From the NCBI RefSeq assembly GCF_902150045.1, contig NZ_CABFVU010000001.1, forward strand, positions 2,170,001-2,234,000: a stretch of 64,000 nt of DNA. The letters run 5' to 3'. The translations under genes and the position numbers were made by a program. Source of the stretch: Chitinophaga polysaccharea. Lineage in GTDB: Bacteria; Bacteroidota; Bacteroidia; Chitinophagales; Chitinophagaceae. Of the stretch, positions 22,782 through 31,235 are shown in pieces. The notes beneath the pieces were generated by a model that worked only from the letters and a program-made list of their open reading frames with translations, was not told the DNA's origin and did not search any database. Each line of letters opens with the position of its first letter. The first letter of the stretch is position 1.

Positions 22782-25700
22782 TCGATAGCATTACATATAA
22801 ACAGTTTGATGCGGGTACTGTTCCGCTGGAAGGCAGCAACCTCATTGAGGCCAGCGCCGGTACCGGCAAAACGTACTCTATCGCCATACTGGTATTACGG
22901 CTGATACTGGAGCAGAAGCTATCTGTCAAAGAAATCCTGATGGTCACCTTTACCCGTGCTGCCGTGGCTGAACTGGAAGAAAGGATCCGGCTGTTTATAC
23001 GCCAGGCCTATAAAGTAAGCCGGGGGCAGGAGATCAGCGATCAAAAGATCATGGACCTGGTTTTCAGCGTTATCGACTTTGATGATCCCCGCCCTGTACA
23101 GCAACTGCTGCGCGATGCCATCCTACTGCTGGATGAAACATCTGTGCTCACCATCCACGGCTTCTGCCAGCAAACTCTGAATGAATATGCCTTTGAAACC
23201 AACCAGCTGTTTGGCGCCACCATGGTGCCCGACCTTACGCCGGTTATTGAAAATGAGCTGAATAAATTCTGGCGCAGGAATATAACCACCCTTCATCCCG
23301 ACCTTCTGGAACAGATCTGGAACGAAGATATGAAAACCGAACTGTTGAATGTGATCAAAGAACATCTCAGCGGGAAGAAGTTTTTTGGTTATACAGATGA
23401 TATACCGGATGAGATCAATGAAGCCCTGCAGGCGCAATGGATCGAAGAACTGCAGCAACTAAAGGCAAAAGAACAGGAAGCCACTGAAAAACTATATACC
23501 GGTATAACAGCTAACAGCGCACATTGGGTAGCCGCCTGCACTGCCAACCGGTACACCAAAAGCGAATGGCCGGACCTGGTAGCTGAGCCGGAAGAACTGG
23601 TTAAAAAAATAAAGGCCAAACGGGAGAAAGCAAAGTTCATCAATGCTGTTTTTCCTGAAATTCTGGAAGAAATAGACAAAATAGAGGCGTTAACCCAACA
23701 ACTGGAAGAACATCAGCAACTCATCCGCCGGCAGGTTTACTATGTTGCCATCAAGGAAATCAGTGAACAGGTGCGCGCTTTCAAGGAGCGCAGCAACATG
23801 CTGGGTTATGATGATCTTATCAACAACCTGCATACTGCTTTGGTGAAAAATAATAATGAAGAGCTGATTGCTTCTTTACAAAATAAATACAAAGCGGTAT
23901 TTGTGGATGAGTTCCAGGACACTGATAAGGAACAGTTCGAAATATTTGACCGGGCCTTTGGCCAGAACACCATCCTGTTCTATATTGGCGACCCCAAGCA
24001 AAGTATTTACGCCTGGCGCAAAGCAGATATATTCACCTATTTCAACGCCCGCAATGGCGTACAGCATGTGTACGACATGAATCAGAACTTCCGCTCATCG
24101 GAAAATATGATCCGTGCCATGAACGTGTTCTTTGAGCCAACACCCGGCTTTCCCACTTTTGATTTTACCGGGCAGGGCGACAGCATAGATTATATCCAGG
24201 TGCATAGTCCGCAGGATAACAGGAAAGGCTATCTCTATAAAGGCAATACGCCCGATGTACCCATTGAGGTAATGGCCTGCGATAAAAAAGAATCCATCTG
24301 TAACAGCGTGGCCGCACAAATTGCACAGCTGCTGCTGGATAAGGATTACCGCATTGAAAACAAAGAAGGCTCCCGCTCCATTATTCCGTCGGACATTGGT
24401 ATACTGGTGCGCACCGGGCAGGAGGGCAGGGACATCAAGCATGCACTGGCTAAACTTGGCATCCCTGCTGTTACTATAGATGAAGCCAAAGTGCTCCGGT
24501 CTGCCGAGGCGCAGCAACTGCTGCACTTATTGGAAGCCATGGAGGCGCCGGACCGGTCAACTATCAACCGGGCATTGCTGGGATCATTCACCGGCTACAA
24601 CAGCAACACCATTCTTCAGCTGGACGATGAGATAATGCTGGAGCTGTTTGGCAAATACCGCACCCTGTGGCAGCGCGATGGAGCCTATACCGCGCTTATG
24701 GAATTCATTGCGGACTTCAATGTACGCCAGGTACTGCTGGATGGCCATACTGAAAACGGGGAACGTATTATTACCAACCTGTACCAGTTATCCGAACTGG
24801 TGCACCAGGTACAGAGCCGTAAAAACCTTTCCATGCGGGATCTTATCTCCTGGCTCAAACGCGGCATTGATGGTATGAACACCGACGGTGACGAATATGC
24901 CCAACGCGTGGAAAGCGATGAAGACGCCGTGAATATAGTAACCATCCATAAAAGTAAAGGACTGGAATATAAAATAGTGATGGCTCCTTTCCTGGATTTT
25001 GTGGAGAAGCAAAAAATTGATTTTGTCAGCTTCCGCGATCCTGTCACCGGCGATTACCTGGGCACACAAAAGGCGTTGCTTACAGAAGAACAGCTAAAAG
25101 CCTACCAGCAGCAACAGGAGCAGGAAAACCGTCGATTGATTTATGTAGCCATTACCCGTGCTGTGTATAAATGTTACCTGTTTAAAAACTGCCATCATTC
25201 TTTCAAGGATTCGTCGCTGTCTGTTTTCCTGAAGGCGCTGGCTGCAGCGCCGCCGGATGCCTCGCTGATACAGCTACAGGGCGTCCTACCGGAAGCGTCT
25301 GCAGAAAACTACCTGCAACAGCTTAACAAAGGCCAGCTGGCCGTGAGCAGGGCGCCGGTATCTTTTCATTTGCAGGAGCAAAACTGGCGGAAAATGAGCT
25401 ATACCATGCTGGCTGCCAAACCGGAACACCAACCACGGTTACGTTCCCTACAGCAAACCGACCCTTATGATAATTTTATATTCAATACGCTGCGCCGCGG
25501 CGCCAAAACGGGTAACCTGCTGCACTTCATCTTTGAAAGTATTAATTTCTCCGATAGCAGCAAGTGGGAGCACTGGCTGGAAGAAGCCATCCGGAAATTT
25601 GTGCCCGGGCAGCGGGAAATATACCTGGAACGGCTAAACGAAATGTTGCAACATGTAATGTACTCCACTATACATGTTGACGGCGTTAGTTTCCAACTGG

Positions 25701-26194
25701 CATCTGTAGGGCGGCAGCAACGGTTGGCAGAATTTGAGTTTGATTTCCCGGTGCCGGTCTTTAAGTCGAACCTGCTCAATAATCTGTCCGACGACCAGGT
25801 AAGTGTAAGCGTAAAACGGTTCTCTGAATACAGCAACCAGGAGCTGGAAGGCATCATGAACGGGAAAATAGACCTGTTCTTTGAGCACCAGGGGAAATAT
25901 TATATCCTCGACTGGAAATCGAATTACCTGGGCAACAGTATGGCTGATTATGATGCGAACAGCCTGGCGGCAGCGATGAATGAAAACAATTACCATCTTC
26001 AGTATTTTATTTATACTGTAGCGGTAAAAAAATACCTGGAAAGCCGCATTCCTGGCTTTAATTATGAGAAACAGTTCGGGGGTGTTATCTACTGCTTTGT
26101 GCGCGGGGTGAGGAATGTAAGCGGGCAGGGGATCTTTACTACAAAGCCGGATCTTAAGAAGATCAGGTTACTGGAATCGTTGCTTACGAAATAA
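22778..26194 (+). CDS. recB: Exodeoxyribonuclease V subunit beta (RecB)
   Basis: RecB (1138 aa) is the 3'-5' SF1A helicase plus nuclease. Walker A is EASAGTGKTYS (residues 24-34). UvrD-like motifs follow: VDEFQDTDKEQFEIFDRAF, GDPKQSIYAWRKADI, VTIHKSKGLEYKIV and VAITRAVYKCYLF. Near the C-terminus the nuclease signature GKIDLFFEHQGKYYILDWKSN carries the catalytic Asp-Asp-Lys set, so this is a complete nuclease-bearing RecB and not an AddA-like truncated form. It is the last gene of the operon and is followed 6 bp later by a long hairpin. Confidence 0.95.
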   Translation: MIDSITYKQFDAGTVPLEGSNLIEASAGTGKTYSIAILVLRLILEQKLSVKEILMVTFTRAAVAELEERIRLFIRQAYKVSRGQEISDQKIMDLVFSVIDFDDPRPVQQLLRDAILLLDETSVLTIHGFCQQTLNEYAFETNQLFGATMVPDLTPVIENELNKFWRRNITTLHPDLLEQIWNEDMKTELLNVIKEHLSGKKFFGYTDDIPDEINEALQAQWIEELQQLKAKEQEATEKLYTGITANSAHWVAACTANRYTKSEWPDLVAEPEELVKKIKAKREKAKFINAVFPEILEEIDKIEALTQQLEEHQQLIRRQVYYVAIKEISEQVRAFKERSNMLGYDDLINNLHTALVKNNNEELIASLQNKYKAVFVDEFQDTDKEQFEIFDRAFGQNTILFYIGDPKQSIYAWRKADIFTYFNARNGVQHVYDMNQNFRSSENMIRAMNVFFEPTPGFPTFDFTGQGDSIDYIQVHSPQDNRKGYLYKGNTPDVPIEVMACDKKESICNSVAAQIAQLLLDKDYRIENKEGSRSIIPSDIGILVRTGQEGRDIKHALAKLGIPAVTIDEAKVLRSAEAQQLLHLLEAMEAPDRSTINRALLGSFTGYNSNTILQLDDEIMLELFGKYRTLWQRDGAYTALMEFIADFNVRQVLLDGHTENGERIITNLYQLSELVHQVQSRKNLSMRDLISWLKRGIDGMNTDGDEYAQRVESDEDAVNIVTIHKSKGLEYKIVMAPFLDFVEKQKIDFVSFRDPVTGDYLGTQKALLTEEQLKAYQQQQEQENRRLIYVAITRAVYKCYLFKNCHHSFKDSSLSVFLKALAAAPPDASLIQLQGVLPEASAENYLQQLNKGQLAVSRAPVSFHLQEQNWRKMSYTMLAAKPEHQPRLRSLQQTDPYDNFIFNTLRRGAKTGNLLHFIFESINFSDSSKWEHWLEEAIRKFVPGQREIYLERLNEMLQHVMYSTIHVDGVSFQLASVGRQQRLAEFEFDFPVPVFKSNLLNNLSDDQVSVSVKRFSEYSNQELEGIMNGKIDLFFEHQGKYYILDWKSNYLGNSMADYDANSLAAAMNENNYHLQYFIYTVAVKKYLESRIPGFNYEKQFGGVIYCFVRGVRNVSGQGIFTTKPDLKKIRLLESLLTK

Positions 26195-26200
26195 GGAAGT

Positions 26201-26268
26201 AGGCTGTTCAAAATTGAAGTGCTCCAAAAAGTTCGACACTTTTGGAGCACTTCAATTTTGAACAGCCT
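26201..26268. terminator. Long perfect hairpin, bidirectional terminator
   Basis: 29-nt arms (26201-26229 and 26240-26268) are perfectly complementary around a 10-nt loop, and the right arm is followed by CTCTTTTAT. It lies between recB and the convergent LolA-like gene. The stem is unusually long for a plain terminator. Confidence 0.7.
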
Positions 26269-26337
26269 CTTTTATGTGAGCGCCTGGCTAGCCAGGCATT
26301 TAAGAAATATCCATTTCTTTTGATACACTTCTTCGTT

Positions 26338-27051
26338 TTATGGCTTTTTGAACATGCTTTCGTCTACCGGCACATTATTCTCCATTTTTGTAATGCTGAT
26401 TTTCACTCCCACCGGTTCCTGCGAGATGCTGGAGCCATAGTTATAGCCATCTGCAGTTTTTGCAAAATTGCTGAGGTTAGTAACCAGGTCCATGTGCTGA
26501 CCTTGGATTTCCAATGAATTGGCCATTCTCAGCACATTCCCGGTGGCCGGGTCTACAAAACACGTAGTGACGTTGCCGTTAGTGTAGGTTACTTTCACTT
26601 TCGCCAGCTTTACGCCATCTACAGTTTCAGGTTCCAGCAATTCCAGTTTATTACCTTTTTCATTGTAGCGGTAGAAATCACCGGTAAGGTCCAGCTGTTT
26701 GCCCATGGCCCTGATGGAGGCGCTGTCCATATCCTCCGGGGTGGTTTTACCCATCACGGGCATTTGTACCCAGCCGCCGGCACTTGTAAGCACCTGGATA
26801 TTGGTAGTGCCCATCGCTTCAAATTCGAGGCGCATGGCTTTGTCTTGCAGCACCCATCTTTTGAAGGGAAAGTTCATTCCCTGCATTTCCATAGTGCCTT
26901 CGGCATACTGGCTTTTCAATGCTTTCAGCTTATCGGCGCCACCGAGCGCTGCAACGTTCTTATTCACGATATCTGCCAGGGACTGCGCCTGTGTGATGAT
27001 GCCTGAAAATATTACGAGCAGCAGCAGTGTTATTCTTTTTGTGTGTATCAT
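26338..27051 (-). CDS. Exported LolA-like lipoprotein-sorting family protein
   Basis: The signal peptide MIHTKRITLLLLVIFSGIIT ends before QAQS. The mature part has the pattern of Bacteroidota LolA-like proteins: SLADIVNKNVAALGGADKLK, then strands such as KSQYAEGTMEMQGMNFPF and DKAMRLEFEAMGTTNIQVL. The start at 27051 places the signal peptide at the N-terminus; an ORF extension of 19 residues upstream is unlikely. Members are periplasmic carriers of lipids or lipoproteins, or stand-alone proteins of unknown role. No LolB or other partner is adjacent. Confidence 0.7.
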   Translation of the reverse strand: MIHTKRITLLLLVIFSGIITQAQSLADIVNKNVAALGGADKLKALKSQYAEGTMEMQGMNFPFKRWVLQDKAMRLEFEAMGTTNIQVLTSAGGWVQMPVMGKTTPEDMDSASIRAMGKQLDLTGDFYRYNEKGNKLELLEPETVDGVKLAKVKVTYTNGNVTTCFVDPATGNVLRMANSLEIQGQHMDLVTNLSNFAKTADGYNYGSSISQEPVGVKISITKMENNVPVDESMFKKP

Positions 27052-27117
27052 AACCGGTTGATATAGGTTTGTTTCACACAAATTAAATATCTCCCGGAAC
27101 AAAAACAAAAGCAGTCA

Positions 27118-28299
27118 TTAAAACAGCCAAACGCCATTCATCATAGCAATACCGCAGGTAGTTTCAAAGGAATTCACGTAATTATCGGGAGTTCTGTGCC
27201 ACCACTGGCCCCACATAAGCCCGTTGGAGTTGCGGTAATTCCAGGCTTCAGCTGCGTTGTAGTTGAGCCAGGCGGCGTAAGTGCTTTGGTAGCTATGGTC
27301 TTTCACAAAGCGGCAGGCCCAACGTGCAAAAATGGCTTTGAAACCCTGGCAGTCGTCGGTGTCATATTCATCCGGCAGCAGCCCCTGCGCGTTGCACATG
27401 CTGATTTTCGTATAGTCCATGGCTTTAGCACCCATTGTCTTGTAATTATCTGAAGGATAGGAGTTGTGCAGCAGGCCGCAGGCGCCAATAAAAGTGCCCT
27501 GGGTGTAGGTACGGGGGCCCTCCGTAATAACGCCGGCAGCGTTCATAGCGCCTTTTACTTCGCCGGTGCCGGGTACGTATAATTTAGTCACCATCCAATC
27601 AACAATTTGTTTGGCTTTGGTTTTATAGGTGGCATCTCCGGTAGCCTGGTAGAGGTACATGGCACAAATAGCTGCCGGCGCGTTCACGCAGGCGTTCTTG
27701 GTATTGTTGGCGGTGGTCCACCAGAGGCCGCCGCCCAGGTTGGTATCCCAGGCCCGGTTCCATACCATGTCGAAGTTGTTTTTGGCCATGTCTTTCATGC
27801 CGCCGTCGTTGGTGATCTGGAAAGCGCGGATGCACATCAGTGCGCCCCATATCACATCATCGTTATAGATGTTGGAAGTCCAGAGCAGGCCATAGTTATC
27901 CCGCATTCCGTTGTACAGGTACACCATTTTGTTTTTAAGGTCTGTGTCGTTGTTGATGTTGTAAGCATCAATCAGTGTTTCGATGGCCTCTGCCTGTCGC
28001 CAGAAATCCATCCTGCCGGTGTGGTTTACATCTGAATAGTAATAGGCTTTAAAAGAGGGACCATAAGTGCCGTACTGATGATAAAATGCGTTGTTGTAGC
28101 ATTGCATGGCCAGCAACGCTTCGGATTTCACCGGTTGTACGGAGTTAATTGTTACCAGGCCGGCTGTACCGGAAAGGGTGTTGTTTTCGGAAGATTTGAT
28201 CATTTCCGGTTTCTTACAGCCGGTAGCAATCAATGCCAGAAGAAGCACTGCTATGCAGGTGCTGCGGAGGAGCGCTTTAGCGCAGGGAAGAGTTTTCAT
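27118..28299 (-). CDS. GH76-family glycoside hydrolase lipoprotein (alpha-1,6-mannanase type)
   Basis: A lipoprotein signal (LLALIATGCKK, lipobox Cys about residue 28) anchors the protein. The rest is an (alpha/alpha)6 barrel of family GH76, which cleaves alpha-1,6-mannan backbones such as fungal cell-wall mannan. Typical segments are FWRQAEAIETLIDAY, the catalytic Asp pair in NIYNDDVIWGALMCIRAFQI, and GGGLWWTTANNTKNAC. At 393 aa it is normal size. No SusCD pair or other mannan gene is adjacent, so it is an orphan rather than part of a polysaccharide-utilisation locus. Confidence 0.88.
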   Translation of the reverse strand: MKTLPCAKALLRSTCIAVLLLALIATGCKKPEMIKSSENNTLSGTAGLVTINSVQPVKSEALLAMQCYNNAFYHQYGTYGPSFKAYYYSDVNHTGRMDFWRQAEAIETLIDAYNINNDTDLKNKMVYLYNGMRDNYGLLWTSNIYNDDVIWGALMCIRAFQITNDGGMKDMAKNNFDMVWNRAWDTNLGGGLWWTTANNTKNACVNAPAAICAMYLYQATGDATYKTKAKQIVDWMVTKLYVPGTGEVKGAMNAAGVITEGPRTYTQGTFIGACGLLHNSYPSDNYKTMGAKAMDYTKISMCNAQGLLPDEYDTDDCQGFKAIFARWACRFVKDHSYQSTYAAWLNYNAAEAWNYRNSNGLMWGQWWHRTPDNYVNSFETTCGIAMMNGVWLF

Positions 28300-28557
28300 G
28301 TTTTCCAGTTTGTGGATTTTGTGGGTGTTGTGGAATAAACAGTTTACCTGGTGTGCTCAGCCAGTCGTATATAAAGCCGTCATAATTGCTACTGTGCGCT
28401 CATAACAGTGGAACCAGGTTTGGCGCAGGCGTTTTTACAGGAGGACAGGTATACTACCGGTAATTACTTACAACCGGTAAAAATATTTTTCAGGTACGGG
28501 AACGGTTGTACGAAAGGGCGGGTCCCGCAACAATAAGAGGTTATCATTCCACTTGCT
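28300..28557. other. Intergenic region upstream of the GH76 gene
   Basis: No ORF or RNA was recognised. It must hold the GH76 promoter, which reads leftward from here. Confidence 0.4.
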
Positions 28558-28687
28558 TAAAGGGAATATTTTTTCCGGCGGAGAAAACTCTGCAGCAACA
28601 GGCGACTATAATTCTATCTGCCTAAAGGGAATATTTTTCCCCACAGTTGCAGCTTCACAGCAATAAGCTATTATAATTTCACCTGGC
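28558..28687. repeat. Tandem ~65-bp imperfect duplication at the 3' end of tmk
   Basis: Two copies (28558-28622 and 28623-28687) each begin TAAAGGGAATATTTTT and share GCAGC, ACTATAAT/TTATAAT and CTGCCT/CTGGCT. The second copy contains the last codons of tmk, so the first is a decayed duplicate of the gene end plus its downstream flank. Confidence 0.5.
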
Positions 28688-29369
28688 TGTTCACCAGTTG
28701 GATAATTTCTTCATGGATTTCCTGTATGGGGCGCATTTGCTGTGCATCATTATAGCAGGTGATCCTGTTAATGGTTGGATCTGCGGTTAACAAGGCATCA
28801 TACTCCTTTTTTACAGCCAGCTGCAGGGAGAAATCCGCTTCGTGAATATCATCTTTCCCCTGCAGGTATTCCCGGTCCTCATTTGTGCGTCTTTTAGTAA
28901 GTGCGGACTCCGTGAAAGAAAAGGGAACATCCAGGTAAATAGAGAAATGGGGTTTAGGGATCTTATTATAGTTGTATTCAAATTCATTGATCCAGTTGCG
29001 CAGGTATTGTTTTTCTTCGTCTGACTGGAGTTTAGCGCACTGAAAAGCAATGTTTGAAAGCACGTATCTATCTACCAATACAAAATAACCATCATTCAGC
29101 CATTCATCGATAGTAGCAGCAAACTCTTTGCGGTCTTCAGCAAATAACAAGGCAACCAGTTGCGGGTGCACATTTTTCACGTCGCCAAATTCTCCGCGCA
29201 GGAATTTAGCAATGAGCTCACCAAACATTCCCTTATTGCTACGGGGGAAATGTATAAACCTGGTTTTCTCATTTTTCGACTCCAGGTATTGTGTCAGCAG
29301 TTCTATTTGTGTTGACTTACCCGCGCCGTCTAAACCTTCTACCGCTATAAATTTGCTGGCTTTATCCAT
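28671..29369 (-). CDS. tmk: Thymidylate kinase
   Basis: dTMP kinase phosphorylates dTMP to dTDP with ATP. The P-loop is GLDGAGKSTQ (about residues 12-21), the DRY motif is in VLVDRYVLSNIAFQCAK, and substrate- and lid-region residues are in TKRRTNEDREYLQGKD. At 232 aa it is slightly longer than average. It is a single gene. Its 3' end lies inside a tandem duplication. Confidence 0.92.
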   Translation of the reverse strand: MDKASKFIAVEGLDGAGKSTQIELLTQYLESKNEKTRFIHFPRSNKGMFGELIAKFLRGEFGDVKNVHPQLVALLFAEDRKEFAATIDEWLNDGYFVLVDRYVLSNIAFQCAKLQSDEEKQYLRNWINEFEYNYNKIPKPHFSIYLDVPFSFTESALTKRRTNEDREYLQGKDDIHEADFSLQLAVKKEYDALLTADPTINRITCYNDAQQMRPIQEIHEEIIQLVNSQVKL

Positions 29370-29531
29370 TATGTTGTCTGAATTAAAGAGGGGAAATTAA
29401 TAAAAATCCTCGTTGTTATGTTTTAAATGCAAAGAGCCTGCATTATTGCAGACCCTTTACCTTCATGGCGGCGAAGTTAGTGAAGTTTTTTTTAATAAAA
29501 ACGGCTGCCCTCCACCGGTCTTTGTTATCAT

Positions 29532-29653
29532 TCAATATTTGAAAACAACTTTTCCAAATCTGTCGCGGGCAAACAAATGAGCGATCAAAAAATCTGGCGA
29601 CATCATTTTCAGTCACTTCGTCCGGCACAACATACTGGAACCGCTTAGCCTGA
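29532..29653 (-). pseudogene. Gene remnant, frameshifted C-terminal fragment
   Basis: The minus-strand reading KRFQYVVPDEVTENDVARFF is interrupted by a frame change, after which another frame gives FARDRFGKVVFKY and stops. The tail resembles the end of quinone-oxidoreductase-type dehydrogenases, but the family call is weak. Only about 40 codons remain and there is no start. Confidence 0.35.
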
Positions 29654-29812
29654 TTACGCCTTCATGAGCTGCTGGTAAAAGTGAGCGGTGTTGATCATGC
29701 GGTGTTTGAATTATTTCCTGTGCACCCGGGATGTATGATATTGGGTGACGGCGTAGATAATATACTGGCAAATCACTATAAAAATAAAAAGGCGCTCAAC
29801 CGATTATGTTAA
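29654..29812 (+). pseudogene. Unrecognised coding remnant
   Basis: A reading frame without ATG gives LLVKVSGVDHAVFELFPVHP, then GCMILGDGVDNILANHY, and stops inside the following terminator. Its composition looks coding but I do not recognise it. It lies next to the opposite-strand remnant, which suggests a decayed insertion site beside a tRNA gene. Confidence 0.3.
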
Positions 29813-29822
29813 GCGCCTTTTT
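29786..29822 (-). terminator. Terminator downstream of tRNA-Asn copy 1
   Basis: AAAAAGGCGCT / AGCGCCTTTTT, an 11-bp stem, lies 8 bp past the 3' end of the tRNA. It works in either orientation. Confidence 0.75.
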
Positions 29823-29829
29823 ATTTTTG

Positions 29830-29903
29830 CTCCCCCTGCTGGACTTGAACCAGCGACCCTCTGATTAACAGTCAGATGCTCTAACCAACTGAGCTAAGGA
29901 GGA
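29830..29903 (-). tRNA. tRNA-Asn(GTT), copy 1
   Basis: A standard cloverleaf on the minus strand: acceptor TCCTCCT / AGGGGGA, D-arm GCTC-AGTTGGTTA-GAGC, anticodon arm CTGAC-TGTTAAT-type giving GTT, T-arm GCTGG-TTCAAGT-CCAGC and discriminator G. CCA is not encoded. The gene is identical to copy 2 at 37239-37312. Confidence 0.95.
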
Positions 29904-30322
29904 ATAGACCAATGTTCAGGAAGATGAACATCGGCGGCAAAGCTAGTTAAAATTTTATTAAACGTGCAGATTATATTGATTTTTATTGTGTGATGTATAG
30001 CTTATCCATACAGGAATAGTGATACGCATACCGTGCAGAAAAATAGGGCCCGCAGTAAAAATGGAGTGGAGGTGGAGTGGAGGTGGACTTGATCTGCTTC
30101 CTCCCTGTGGGAAAGGGAATATCAATAAATAGAAACAAACAAATATGCCCAATTAAACGCCTTTGCAATGACTATCTGGCATTAATATGGTGTATATTTT
30201 ACATATATAAAAATCACATTAAATTAATTAACTGCCACATTGTGAAAACGCGCAGGTTTACGCATTTGCATAGGTGTATATCTTTATAGATCCAGACCGA
30301 CCTGGAATACTCCCGCCTGTAA
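29904..30322. other. AT-rich intergenic region with decayed coding traces
   Basis: No intact gene. A short GGAGTGGAGGT duplication lies at 30061-30087. The last ~40 bp read DLEYSRL then stop, which looks like the degraded upstream part of the LytS-like kinase fragment that follows. Confidence 0.4.
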
Positions 30323-31167
30323 ATGAAAAATATAGAAGCCGAAAACCTGTTGCTGCGTCAACAGATGCATCCGCATTTCCTGTTTAATGCGTTGAATACA
30401 TTGATAAAAACAACCCAGAAATGGGAGAGCATTACCTGATACAACTGGCTGAATTTTTCCGGGTAGCTATATCGCATAATAAACAATTTGCCGCCACACT
30501 GCAAGAAGAGCTTTCTGTTTGCAAAAACTACCTGGAAATGCAGCAAATAAGATTTGGTGCCGCTATGGATTGGGAGCTGGTGGTTGAAAACACGGAACAA
30601 CTGAAAGGCCATATCAATGTTCCCATCATATTCTGTACCGCCTACAACGACTACGCCATAGAAGCATTTAAAGTAAATGGGATAGAATATATACTTAAAC
30701 CCTTTAGTAAAGAATCCCTGGAGAAAGCGATCTCCAAATTTGAAAACCTGAAAAAATTATTGGCCGACGATATTGTACATCAATACGAAGCAGCCATGAA
30801 AGCACTTTCCACCTATCAGCTGAAAGACAACGGCACTCATATTAAATACCGTGACCGCTTTTTGCCGATCAGTTTTGATAAGATTGCCTTGTTTTATCTG
30901 GAGAATGAAATCAATCATCTGTATACTCACTCAGGCAAAATATATTCGATTCCCGAAAACCTGGAAGAACTTGAAAGACAGGTAAGCACCACTTTTTTCC
31001 GGGTGAACAGGCAATTCCTTGTTAACCGCAATGCTATCCGGGACGCAACAGAACACTTTCCCAGGAAACTTAAAGTGAACCTGAAATTTCCATTCAGCAA
31101 AGATATTATTGTAAGTAAAGAGAAAAAGAGCCCGTTGCTGGAATGGCTGGTGATTGCTAATGAATAA
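30323..31167 (+). pseudogene. LytS-type kinase / LytTR regulator deletion pseudogene
   Basis: The first 38 codons contain the H-box of a LytS/YehU-type kinase (QMHPHFLFNALNTL) and end in a frameshift stop at 30439. In the next frame from 30421 kinase sequence continues (LIQLAEFFRVAISHNKQ, LEEELSV-like CKNYLEMQQIRF) up to about residue 62. It then jumps directly into the C-terminal half of a receiver (VPIIFCTAYNDYAIEAF, GIEYILKPF) and a LytTR DNA-binding domain (FFRVNRQFLVNRNAI). The ATPase domain and the receiver's first half are missing. This fits a deletion that fused neighbouring kinase and regulator genes. The 248-aa ORF could still make protein, but lacks the phospho-acceptor Asp region. 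Confidence 0.75.
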
Positions 31168-31235
31168 CCGGGCGCCAACTTATCTCAGCCGGAAACAGCT
31201 GTCGCTTTACGGAGTATTTTTTATATTTTAAGCAG

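Noticed and set aside
30061..30087. Possible CRISPR or satellite array (GGAGTGGAGGT units)
   Set aside because: Only two short units without spacers; a simple local duplication.
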